DNA of 64,000 nucleotides from Rubrivivax gelatinosus (GTDB lineage: Bacteria > Pseudomonadota > Gammaproteobacteria > Burkholderiales > Burkholderiaceae_C), in the NCBI RefSeq assembly GCF_004340905.1, contig NZ_SLXD01000011.1, positions 124,001-188,000 of the forward strand. The letters run 5' to 3'. The notes below the pieces were generated by a model. It worked only from the letters and a program-made list of their open reading frames with translations, ran no database searches and had not been told where the DNA came from. Shown here in pieces: positions 8,249 through 17,088 of the stretch; the first letter of the stretch is position 1, and every line of letters begins with the position of its first letter. A program made the position numbers and the translations under genes.

Positions 8249-10435
8249 ATGAAGGGCAAGCAGCATCCGCGCAACGATGTCTCCCTCAACCCGTCGACGG
8301 CGCGTGACATCCACGCCGTCGTCGACGCCGTCGACCCGGCGCGCCGGCGTTTCGTCGGCCGCGGCCTGGGCGCCGCGGCGCTGGCCTCGGCCGGCGGGCT
8401 GACGCTGGGGGGCCTGGTCGACAGCGTCGAGGCGCGCCCGCTGGAACGCGCCACCGCCTCGTCCGGCCTGCCGGGCATCGGCTTCACCAGCGTGCCGCCC
8501 AGCCTGGCCCCGGTGGCCGACCGCGTGACCGTGCCGGCGGGTTACACCGCGCGTGCCTTCGTCGCCTGGGGCGACCCGATCATGCCGGGCGGCCCGGCCT
8601 TCGCCGGCGACGCACGCGAGAGCGCCGCCGAGCAGGCGCTGCAGTTCGGCATGCACAACGACGGCATGCACTTCTTCCCGTTCCCGCGCCGCGACGGCAG
8701 CGAGAACCCCGAGCACGGCCTGCTGTGCGTGAACAACGAGTACACGCACGAGGAAGTGCTGCACGCCGACGGCCTGGTCGGCGCCGGCTACACGCTGGCC
8801 AAGACGCGCAAGTCGCAGGCCGCGCACGGCGTGTCCGTCGTCGAGGCGGCGCGTCTGCGCGGCCAGTGGCGCGTCGTCAAGCGCTCGCCCTTCGGCCGGC
8901 GCATCACCTCCAACACCTTCATGCGCATCTCCGGCCCGGCGGCCGGCCACGCGCTGCTGAAGACACGCGAGTTCACGATCACCGACGCCGCGACCACGCC
9001 CACCGGCGGCACGACCGACGGCACGGTGGCCTACGGCACGATCAACAACTGCGCCCACGGCTGGACGCCCTGGGGCACTTTCCTCACCTGCGAGGAGAAC
9101 TGGAACGGCAACTTCGGCGCCAACGGCACGCTGGACACCTCGGCGGCCACCGAAACGGCCAAGCTCAACCGCCGCTACGGCCTCAGCGCCTCGGGCAACG
9201 GCTATCGCTGGCACACCACCGACCCGCGTTTCGACCTCAGCGGCAACCCGAACGAGCCGCACCTGTTCGGCTGGGTCGTCGAGATCGACCCCTTCCGCCC
9301 CGACAGCACGCCGGTCAAGCGCACCGCGCTCGGCCGCTTCAAGCACGAGAGCGTGCAGCACGTCGTCGACGCCGACGGCCGGATCGCCTTCTACATGGGT
9401 GACGACGAGCGCAACGAGTACATCTACAAGTACGTCGCCAAGCGCCGCTACAACCCGGCGCTGCGAGCGGCCAACCGCCAACTGCTCGACGAAGGCACGC
9501 TGTACGTCGCGCGTTTCGACAGCGACCTGACGGGCGTCTGGCTCGCGCTCGCGCCCGACACCGTCGGCGTCGACGGCGTCAAGCTGCGCGACAACCCGAA
9601 CTTCGCCGGCACTGACGACGCCGAAGTCCAGGCCAAGATCCTGATCAAGACGCGCATGGCCGCCGACGCCGTCGGCGCGACGATGATGGACCGCCCGGAG
9701 TGGACCGGCGCGCGCCCGCGCATCGCCGGTTTCGACGAGATCGAGGTCTATTGCACGCTGACCAACAACAACCGCCGCGGCACCAGCACCGCCTCGTCCA
9801 ACGCCGCCGACGGCAGCACCGCCGCCGCCTCGGCGCGCCCGCCGGTGGACGCGGCCAACCCGCGCGAGGACAACGTCTACGGCCACATCATCCGCTGGCG
9901 CGAAGCCGGCCGCAGCGTCGCTGCGACGCGTTTCGCCTGGGACCTGTTCGTGCAGGCCGGCGACAGCGCGACGACCAAGACCGCCAAGCCGAGCAACGAC
10001 TACCGCGGCGACATCGCCGACGACCCGAACGGCAGCGCCGACTACGGCGCGCCCGACGGCCTGTGGTTCGATGCCTTCGGCCGCCTGTGGGTGCAGACCG
10101 ACCAGGCCGGCAACGCCGAGGGCGACTGGGTGCACATCGGCGCCAACTGCATGGTCTGCGCCGACCCGGCCACCGGGGCCACGCGCCGCTTCCTGACCGC
10201 GCCGCCGCACGCCGAGGTCACCGGCGTGACGATGACGCCCGACGGCCGCACGATGTTCGTCGGCGTCCAGCACCCGGGCGAGGACTCGACGGCGGCCAAC
10301 CCGACGCAGTACTCGAACTGGCCGCAGGCGCAGTGGACGGTCGAGGCCGACGGCGTCACGCCGCTGCCCGGCGGGCGCCCGCGTTCCACGGTGGTCGTCG
10401 TCACCAAGGACGACGGCGGGATCATCGGGACCTGA
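8249..10435 (+). CDS. phoX: PhoX-family alkaline phosphatase (DUF839), Tat-exported
   Basis: A 728-residue protein of the PhoX/DUF839 family. The N-terminal segment contains RRRFVGRGLG followed by a hydrophobic stretch and an A-x-A-like region, as in a Tat signal, about 35 residues in. The body carries repeated WGTFLTCEENWNGNF-type and DGLWFDAFGRLWVQTD-type beta-propeller segments with many acidic residues suited to Ca/Fe binding. Family members are periplasmic metal-dependent phosphatases used in phosphate scavenging. The ATG at 8249 was chosen because a Shine-Dalgarno (CAGGAGCC, 8236-8243) precedes it; the longer frame start at 8162 would bury the signal peptide. Confidence 0.88.
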   Translation: MKGKQHPRNDVSLNPSTARDIHAVVDAVDPARRRFVGRGLGAAALASAGGLTLGGLVDSVEARPLERATASSGLPGIGFTSVPPSLAPVADRVTVPAGYTARAFVAWGDPIMPGGPAFAGDARESAAEQALQFGMHNDGMHFFPFPRRDGSENPEHGLLCVNNEYTHEEVLHADGLVGAGYTLAKTRKSQAAHGVSVVEAARLRGQWRVVKRSPFGRRITSNTFMRISGPAAGHALLKTREFTITDAATTPTGGTTDGTVAYGTINNCAHGWTPWGTFLTCEENWNGNFGANGTLDTSAATETAKLNRRYGLSASGNGYRWHTTDPRFDLSGNPNEPHLFGWVVEIDPFRPDSTPVKRTALGRFKHESVQHVVDADGRIAFYMGDDERNEYIYKYVAKRRYNPALRAANRQLLDEGTLYVARFDSDLTGVWLALAPDTVGVDGVKLRDNPNFAGTDDAEVQAKILIKTRMAADAVGATMMDRPEWTGARPRIAGFDEIEVYCTLTNNNRRGTSTASSNAADGSTAAASARPPVDAANPREDNVYGHIIRWREAGRSVAATRFAWDLFVQAGDSATTKTAKPSNDYRGDIADDPNGSADYGAPDGLWFDAFGRLWVQTDQAGNAEGDWVHIGANCMVCADPATGATRRFLTAPPHAEVTGVTMTPDGRTMFVGVQHPGEDSTAANPTQYSNWPQAQWTVEADGVTPLPGGRPRSTVVVVTKDDGGIIGT

Positions 10436-10447
10436 GGCCGATCCGGG

Positions 10448-10465
10448 GCGGCCCTTCGGGGCCGC
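10448..10465. terminator. UUCG-capped hairpin between convergent genes
   Basis: A perfect 7-bp stem (GCGGCCC/GGGCCGC) closed by a TTCG tetraloop fills the 30-bp gap between the convergent phoX and nucleotidyltransferase genes. It could end transcription from either side, but neither side shows a clear T-tract. Confidence 0.4.
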
Positions 10466-11158
10466 TCAGCCTAGCGCCGCGAGCTGCGCCGGCGTGCCGA
10501 CGTTGTGCCACTCGCCGCGCCAGGGCTCGCCCGACAGGCGGCCCGCCGCGGCGGCGGCGAACAGCGGCGGGCCCAGCGGCGCACGCGTGCCGGTCTCGAT
10601 CCCGGCGACGATCGCCGGGCGCAGCAGCGCGAGGTTGGCGTAGGTCCAGGCGCGTTCGCCGTCGCGCGACAAACGGCCGCCGGGGCCGAGCGCGAAGTCG
10701 CCGCGGGTGTTGAACTCGGGGTTGGGCACCAGCCAGAGGTGGCCCAGGTCGCCGCTGTCCTCGAAGCGGCGGCGCTCGGCGTCGTCGAAGCCGAAGTCCG
10801 GCGCGACGATGTCGCCGGACACGACCCAGAAGGCTTCGTCGCCGTGCGGCGCCAGCCACGGCAGCGCAGTCGCGATGCCGCCGGCGGTCTCCAGCGCGCC
10901 GCCGTACGTGGCCCCCTCGGCCGACCAGCGGATCACGAGCCCCCAGCGCGAACCGTCGCCGAGCGCGGCCGGGAACTGCTCCTCCCGCCACGCGGTGTTG
11001 ATGACCACCTCGCGCACGCCGGCGCGCGCCAGCGCCAGCAGATGCCACTCGATCATCGGCCGCCCACGCACCGGCAGCAGCGGCTTCGGCGTGGTGTCGG
11101 TCAGCGGTCGCATGCGCTCGCCGCGGCCGGCGGCGAGGATCAGGGCTCGGGCGCTCAT
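10466..11158 (-). CDS. Sugar-phosphate nucleotidyltransferase (MurU/NTP-transferase type)
   Basis: A 230-residue NTP transferase. It begins with the nucleotide-binding signature LILAAGRGERMRPLT, followed by PKPLLPV; the acidic metal-binding motif SGDIV follows near residue 110. Length and motifs match the MurU (N-acetylmuramate-1-phosphate uridylyltransferase) and mannose-1-phosphate guanylyltransferase group. Cell-wall recycling via MurU is plausible in betaproteobacteria, but the partner kinase AmgK is not adjacent, so the substrate stays open. It is divergent from tkt. Confidence 0.85.
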   Translation of the reverse strand: MSARALILAAGRGERMRPLTDTTPKPLLPVRGRPMIEWHLLALARAGVREVVINTAWREEQFPAALGDGSRWGLVIRWSAEGATYGGALETAGGIATALPWLAPHGDEAFWVVSGDIVAPDFGFDDAERRRFEDSGDLGHLWLVPNPEFNTRGDFALGPGGRLSRDGERAWTYANLALLRPAIVAGIETGTRAPLGPPLFAAAAAGRLSGEPWRGEWHNVGTPAQLAALG

Positions 11159-11236
11159 CGGCCGGCAGTGTAGGGGCGCCCTAGAATCGACGGCTTTCTC
11201 CACCCACGACGGCGCCCTCGCGGCCGCCGGCGCAGC

Positions 11237-13264
11237 ATGGCCAAGACTTCCTCCCCCGACACCGCGCTGATGGCCAACGCGGTGCGAGCGCTCGCGATGG
11301 ACGCGGTGCAGCAAGCCAACTCCGGCCACCCCGGCGCCCCGATGGGCATGGCCGAGATGGCCGTCGCGCTCTGGGGCCGCCACCTCCGGCACAACCCGGC
11401 CGACCCGAAGTGGGCCGAGCGCGACCGCTTCGTGCTCAGCAACGGCCACGGCTCGATGCTGATCTACGCGCTGCTGCACCTGAGCGGCTACGACCTGCCG
11501 GTCGAGGAACTGCGCAACTTCCGCCAGCTGCACAGCAAGACCCCGGGCCACCCCGAGGTCGACGTGACGCCGGGTGTCGAGACGACGACCGGCCCGCTGG
11601 GCCAGGGCATCACCAACGCCGTCGGCATGGCGCTGGCCGAGAAGCTGCTGGCCCAGCAGTTCAACCGCCCGGGCCACGAGATCGTCGACCACCGCACCTA
11701 CGTCTTCCTCGGCGACGGCTGCCTGATGGAAGGCATCAGCCACGAAGCCTGCGCGCTGGCCGGTGCCTGGAAGCTCAACAAGCTGGTCGCGCTGTACGAC
11801 GACAACGGCATCTCGATCGACGGCCAGGTCACGCCCTGGTACGTCGACGACGTCGCCAAGCGCTTCGACGCCTACGGCTGGAACGTCGTCGGCCCGGTCG
11901 ACGGCCATGACGTCGCCGCCGTCGACGCCGCGCTGACCCAGGCCCGCGCCTCGGCCACCCAGCCGACGCTGGTGATCTGCAAGACGACGATCGGCAAGGG
12001 CTCGCCCAACCGCGCCGGCACCTCCAAGGCGCACGGCGAGCCGCTGGGTGCCGCCGAGATCGCGCTGGTGCGCGAAGGCCTGGGCTGGACCCACGAGCCC
12101 TTCGTCGTGCCCAAGACCGCCTACGCCGCCTGGGACGCGCGCAAGACCGGCGCCGCCGCGCAGGCCGCCTGGAACAAGGCTTTCGCCGCCTACCGCAGCG
12201 CCTTCCCCGAGCTGGCCGCCGAGTACGAGCGCCGCATGAAGGGCGAGCTGCCCGCCGGTTTCGCGCGCATCGCCGCCGACGCCGCGATCGCCGCGCACGA
12301 CAAGGCCGAGACGGTGGCCACGCGCAAGGCCAGCCAGCTGGCCCTGGAAGCCTTCACCAAGGCCCTGCCCGAGCTGCTCGGCGGCTCGGCCGACCTGACC
12401 GGCTCCAACCTGACCAACACCAGCTCGACGCCGGCGCTGCGTTTCGGCGACGACGGCGCGGCCAACGGCGGCCGCCACATCAACTACGGCGTGCGCGAGT
12501 TCGGCATGGCGGCGGTGATGAACGGCGTCGCGCTGCACGGCGGCTTCATCCCCTACGGCGGCACCTTCCTCACGTTCAGCGACTACAGCCGCAACGCGAT
12601 CCGCATGGCCGCGCTGATGAAGCAGCGTGTCGTGCACGTCTTCACCCACGACTCGATCGGCCTGGGCGAGGACGGCCCGACGCACCAGAGCGTCGAGCAC
12701 GCCGCGTCGCTGCGCCTGATCCCGAACCTGGACGTCTGGCGTCCGGCCGACACCGCCGAGACGACGGTGGCCTGGACGGTGGCGATCGGCAACACCGAGC
12801 GCCCGACGGCGCTGCTGCTGTCGCGCCAGAACCTGCCCTACGCGCCCAAGGCGACGCTGGAAGACATCGGCAAGGGCGCCTACGTGCTCGCCGAGCCCGG
12901 CGAGGTGGGCCTGAAGAAGGCGCCGCAGGCGGTGATCATCGCCACCGGCAGCGAGGTGCAGCTGGCGCTGCACGCGCAGGCCCAGCTGGCCGCCGCCGGC
13001 ATCGCCGTGCGTGTCGTCAGCATGCCCAGCACGACGACCTTCGACCGCCAGAGCGTCGAGTACAAGCTCTCGGTGCTGCCGGCCAAGCTGCCGCGCATCG
13101 CCGTCGAGGCCGGCGTCACCGACGGCTGGTGGAAGTACGGCTGCGCGGCCGTCGTCGGCCTCGACCGCTACGGCGAGAGCGCGCCGGCCGGCGTGCTGTT
13201 CAAGCTCTTCGGCTTCACGCCGGAGAACGTCGCCGCGGTCGTGCGCAAGGTGCTCGACCGCTGA
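11237..13264 (+). CDS. tkt: Transketolase
   Basis: A 675-residue transketolase of full length. SGHPGAPMG near residue 30 and the thiamine-diphosphate motif [13 protein letters not shown]...N near residue 156 are intact, and the pyrimidine-binding domain carries GVREFGMAA. It transfers two-carbon ketol groups in the pentose phosphate pathway or Calvin cycle. The next gene is GAPDH in the same direction, 167 bp on. The pairing suits a glycolytic/Calvin-type carbon locus, but no cbb genes are visible here. Confidence 0.97.
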   Translation: MAKTSSPDTALMANAVRALAMDAVQQANSGHPGAPMGMAEMAVALWGRHLRHNPADPKWAERDRFVLSNGHGSMLIYALLHLSGYDLPVEELRNFRQLHSKTPGHPEVDVTPGVETTTGPLGQGITNAVGMALAEKLLAQQFNRPGHEIVDHRTYVFLGDGCLMEGISHEACALAGAWKLNKLVALYDDNGISIDGQVTPWYVDDVAKRFDAYGWNVVGPVDGHDVAAVDAALTQARASATQPTLVICKTTIGKGSPNRAGTSKAHGEPLGAAEIALVREGLGWTHEPFVVPKTAYAAWDARKTGAAAQAAWNKAFAAYRSAFPELAAEYERRMKGELPAGFARIAADAAIAAHDKAETVATRKASQLALEAFTKALPELLGGSADLTGSNLTNTSSTPALRFGDDGAANGGRHINYGVREFGMAAVMNGVALHGGFIPYGGTFLTFSDYSRNAIRMAALMKQRVVHVFTHDSIGLGEDGPTHQSVEHAASLRLIPNLDVWRPADTAETTVAWTVAIGNTERPTALLLSRQNLPYAPKATLEDIGKGAYVLAEPGEVGLKKAPQAVIIATGSEVQLALHAQAQLAAAGIAVRVVSMPSTTTFDRQSVEYKLSVLPAKLPRIAVEAGVTDGWWKYGCAAVVGLDRYGESAPAGVLFKLFGFTPENVAAVVRKVLDR

Positions 13265-13320
13265 CCCGGTGGCCGGCGCATCCCGCCTTTGCCCACCACC
13301 GCCTACAGGGCGGCGCGTGA

Positions 13321-14430
<1,110 letters not shown>

Positions 14431-14464
14431 AGACCCTGAACCCGGCTGTGGCCGGGACTCGAAG

Positions 14465-14489
14465 ACGGCCCCCACGCGGGGCCGTTTTT
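14465..14489 (+). terminator. Rho-independent terminator after gap
   Basis: An 8-bp stem (ACGGCCCC/GGGGCCGT) with a 5-base loop is followed by a run of T, 34 bases after the gap stop codon. It also separates gap from the convergent DUF2267 gene. Confidence 0.85.
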
Positions 14490-14500
14490 CATGGCCGGCT

Positions 14501-14920
14501 TCAGGCCGCCCAGTAGTCGCGTGCCGGCGGCGGCAGCGCCGCGAGGGCGCGTTGGAAGGCGGAGGGATCGATCTGCTCGCGCAGGGCCCGCGCGACGGCC
14601 TCGATCGCGTGATCGGGCGAGAAGTTGTGCTCGCGGCGCACGGCGCGCACCTCGGCCAGCAGTTCGGCGCGGCTACCGAAGGGCGTGGGCGATCGGCGCG
14701 GGTCCCAGTCCTCGGTGAACAGTGCCCGCACGACTGGCGGCAGCACCTGGGCGAAGTCGACTGCCTGTTCCAGCGTCAGGTGGTCGCGGAAGGTGTGCAG
14801 CACGCCGACCACCATGTTCCAGGCCATGTTGGTCGTCGCCAGGCCGGCGTGGTCGCGCGCGGCGACCAGGAAGCGCTCGAACTGCAGCGTCGGGTTCTGG
14901 TACTCGAACGGTGGCGGCAT
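14501..14920 (-). CDS. DUF2267 domain protein
   Basis: A 139-residue protein matching the DUF2267 pattern: two similar helical repeats, each with a histidine/leucine-rich HTF-x-DHLTLEQAVDFAQVLP-type segment and an FTEDWDP motif. Function is unknown for the family. It is the last gene of a leftward set (SET protein, birA, SPOR protein, this gene) and starts 10 bases after the SPOR gene stops. Confidence 0.75.
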   Translation of the reverse strand: MPPPFEYQNPTLQFERFLVAARDHAGLATTNMAWNMVVGVLHTFRDHLTLEQAVDFAQVLPPVVRALFTEDWDPRRSPTPFGSRAELLAEVRAVRREHNFSPDHAIEAVARALREQIDPSAFQRALAALPPPARDYWAA

Positions 14921-14930
14921 CGCGGCGCTA

Positions 14931-15578
14931 TCAGCGCGCGCAGCGGTGGAAGCGGGTGCCGCCGGGCAGCGCGGTCTCGCCCAGGCGGCCCTGCAGCGTG
15001 GCGTCGGCGCGTGCGATGCGCAGCCAGTGCTGCAGCGGTGGCGGCGGCAGCGCGACGGCGCGCGCGGTCTTCACGCCCTTGGCCGACACGGCGGCGAGTG
15101 CACGTTCGGCGTCCTCGCGCGAGTCGTGGCGCGACAGCACGAGGCCGGGGGCCAGTTCGGGCGGCGCCTCCAGCGTCTCGTAGGCCACCCGCAGCTTCTG
15201 TAGCGCGTCGCTGCGCGCGCGCATCTGGGCCGAGTCGGTGAAACGTCCCATGTAGACCAGCCAGACCGGCGGCTGCTGCAGCTCGCGGCGTTTCCACAGG
15301 TCGCCGGGCAGGCCGGCGGCGATCAGTGCCTGCTCGGCACTGGCGACGTCGGCGTCGCTGAACGGGCCGGCCTCGACGCAGGCGACGGTGGCGACAGCGG
15401 CGCTGGCGGCCTCCGGGGCGACGAGGCGGATCGTCTCGGGCTGGACCTGGGCCGCCAGCCGAGCCGGTTCGCGCTGGCCGTGCTGAGGTGGCGGCACGAC
15501 CGGGTCGAGCCAGCCCCGCGCCCAGGCGAAGAACAGCAGGTTGGCGCCGATCAGCAGGGCGGCCAGGGCCCTCAGCAT
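14931..15578 (-). CDS. SPOR-domain membrane-anchored protein
   Basis: A 215-residue protein with an N-terminal membrane segment (residues 3-20), a Pro/Ala-rich linker, and a C-terminal region that reads like a SPOR fold (VWLVYMGRFTDSAQMRARSDALQKL). SPOR domains bind denuded peptidoglycan at division sites. A periplasmic cell-wall role is inference. Its start overlaps the birA stop by 7 bases, indicating tight coupling. Confidence 0.7.
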   Translation of the reverse strand: MLRALAALLIGANLLFFAWARGWLDPVVPPPQHGQREPARLAAQVQPETIRLVAPEAASAAVATVACVEAGPFSDADVASAEQALIAAGLPGDLWKRRELQQPPVWLVYMGRFTDSAQMRARSDALQKLRVAYETLEAPPELAPGLVLSRHDSREDAERALAAVSAKGVKTARAVALPPPPLQHWLRIARADATLQGRLGETALPGGTRFHRCAR

Positions 15579-16495
15579 GCGCCGTCCCGCAGGCGCACGC
15601 TGACCTCGCCGCTGACCAGCGTGTGCAGCGTGCCGGCGCGCACACGCAGGGCGCCACGTTCGTCGACGCCTTCGGCCACGCCGTGCATCGGCTCGGGCCC
15701 GGTGGTCGTCACCGGCATGCCGGCGAGCAGGTCGCGGCGCTCGAAGCCGGCCTGGAAGGCGGCGAAACCCTCGGCCTCGAAGCGCTGCAGCGCGCGGACC
15801 AGCGGCGCAGCCACCGCGGCCAGGGCGCGGGGTGCGCTGGCGTCACCGTCCAGCTCCTGCAGGCAGGCGTAGCCGTGCGTCAGGCCCTCGGCCGGCTGCG
15901 GCAGCACGTTCAGGCCGACGCCGACGATGCACATGCGGCGCTGGTTGACCGGCACGGTCTCGATCAGGATGCCGCCCAGCTTGCGGCCGCGGCCCGGGCC
16001 GTCGAGGATCCACAGGTCGTTGGGCCACTTCAGCCCGATGCGCGGCGGCGCCGTGTCCAGCGCCTCGGCCAGCGCGACGCCGACGGCCAGCGACAGCCCC
16101 GACCAGTCGCGCGGCGCCAGCGGCAGCGACAGCGAGAAGGTCAGCGACGCGCCCGGCGTGCCCAGCCAGTCGCGGCCCAGGCGGCCGCGGCCGCCGGTCT
16201 GGTGTTCGGCCACCAGCAGGCAGGGCTCGGTGTCGCCTGCGCGGCGGCCGTAGGGCGCGCGCGGCAGCTCGCCGAACACCTTCAGCTCGCCCGGCCGCGT
16301 GACCGGGGCGTCGCGCTGCCCGGCCTGGGCGCGGGCACGTTCGATCAGCCGGGTGTTCGTCGAGTCGGTGCGCGCGACGACCTCGACGCTGACGCCGGGC
16401 AGCAGCGGCTGCAGCTGCTGCCAGATCTCCTCGGCGCCCCAGCGCAGCGGCGCGCTGCCGCTGGCGTGAAAAGGCGTGGGAACCGGCGCGTCCAT
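15572..16495 (-). CDS. birA: Biotin--[acetyl-CoA-carboxylase] ligase
   Basis: A 307-residue biotin protein ligase. It has the catalytic biotinoyl-AMP loop GGRGRLGRDW, the DSTN motif near residue 45 and KWPNDLW near residue 180, plus a C-terminal SH3-like domain. It joins biotin to the carrier lysine of acetyl-CoA carboxylase. It lacks the N-terminal helix-turn-helix of the E. coli repressor form, so it should be enzymatic only. The SET gene stops 4 bases upstream. Confidence 0.93.
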   Translation of the reverse strand: MDAPVPTPFHASGSAPLRWGAEEIWQQLQPLLPGVSVEVVARTDSTNTRLIERARAQAGQRDAPVTRPGELKVFGELPRAPYGRRAGDTEPCLLVAEHQTGGRGRLGRDWLGTPGASLTFSLSLPLAPRDWSGLSLAVGVALAEALDTAPPRIGLKWPNDLWILDGPGRGRKLGGILIETVPVNQRRMCIVGVGLNVLPQPAEGLTHGYACLQELDGDASAPRALAAVAAPLVRALQRFEAEGFAAFQAGFERRDLLAGMPVTTTGPEPMHGVAEGVDERGALRVRAGTLHTLVSGEVSVRLRDGAC

Positions 16496-16499
16496 CGGG

Positions 16500-16997
16500 T
16501 CAGCGGCGCTTGGGTGCGAGCATCGTGCCGCGGCAGTTCGGGCTGCCGCAATGGCAGGCGTATTCCTTCTTCAGCCTGGCGGTGTAGCGCTCGTCGATCA
16601 CCAGGCCGTAGTCGTAGAACAGCTCCTCGCCGGGCAGGATGTCGCGCAGCGCGTCGATGAAGACGCGGCCGTCGTCGAGCTGCTGGGCTTCGCAGTTCGG
16701 GTCGCAGGCGTGGTTGATCCAGCGCGAGGCGTTGCCGCCGACGTTGGCGTCGATGACGTGGCCGTCGTCGACGTGGAAGTAGAAGGTGTGGTTGGGCTGC
16801 GCCGGGTCGTGCGGGTGGCGGCGCAGCGCCTCGGGCCAGCCGATCAGCTCGCCCTTGTATTCGATCAGCCGGGTGCCGGCGGCGATGGCCTGCAGTGCGA
16901 ACACCCCTTTGCCGTGCACCCCGCTGCGCCGCACCTGGATGCGCCGCGAATCGCTCTTTGGCGCCGCCGGTTGCACGGTCTTCTTCATTGGGTACAT
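16500..16997 (-). CDS. SET-domain protein (lysine methyltransferase fold)
   Basis: A 165-residue compact SET protein. Visible hallmarks are the N-terminal SGVHGKGVFA strand, the cofactor/pseudoknot motifs RWINHACDPNCEA and YDYG, and a post-SET-like cysteine cluster CHCGSPNCRG, which in eukaryotic enzymes binds zinc. Such proteins transfer methyl groups from SAM to lysines; the bacterial target is unknown. Two starts are possible, 16997 (MYPMKK) and 16988 (MKK), neither with a strong Shine-Dalgarno. It is divergent from topB and leads into birA. Confidence 0.82.
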   Translation of the reverse strand: MYPMKKTVQPAAPKSDSRRIQVRRSGVHGKGVFALQAIAAGTRLIEYKGELIGWPEALRRHPHDPAQPNHTFYFHVDDGHVIDANVGGNASRWINHACDPNCEAQQLDDGRVFIDALRDILPGEELFYDYGLVIDERYTARLKKEYACHCGSPNCRGTMLAPKRR

Positions 16998-17010
16998 TGA
17001 AATTACAGGG

Positions 17011-17037
17011 GCGCGCGCGTGTGTGTGCGTGCGCGCG
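17011..17037. repeat. 27-bp alternating purine-pyrimidine tract
   Basis: A GC/GT run with perfect purine-pyrimidine alternation lies between the divergent SET and topB starts. Such tracts can adopt Z-DNA under negative supercoiling. It sits 52 bases before the topB start. Confidence 0.6.
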
Positions 17038-17088
17038 AAAGACGGCGGATTGTAGGCACGGCTTGCGTCGCCGTGAGCCAAGGCAGAC

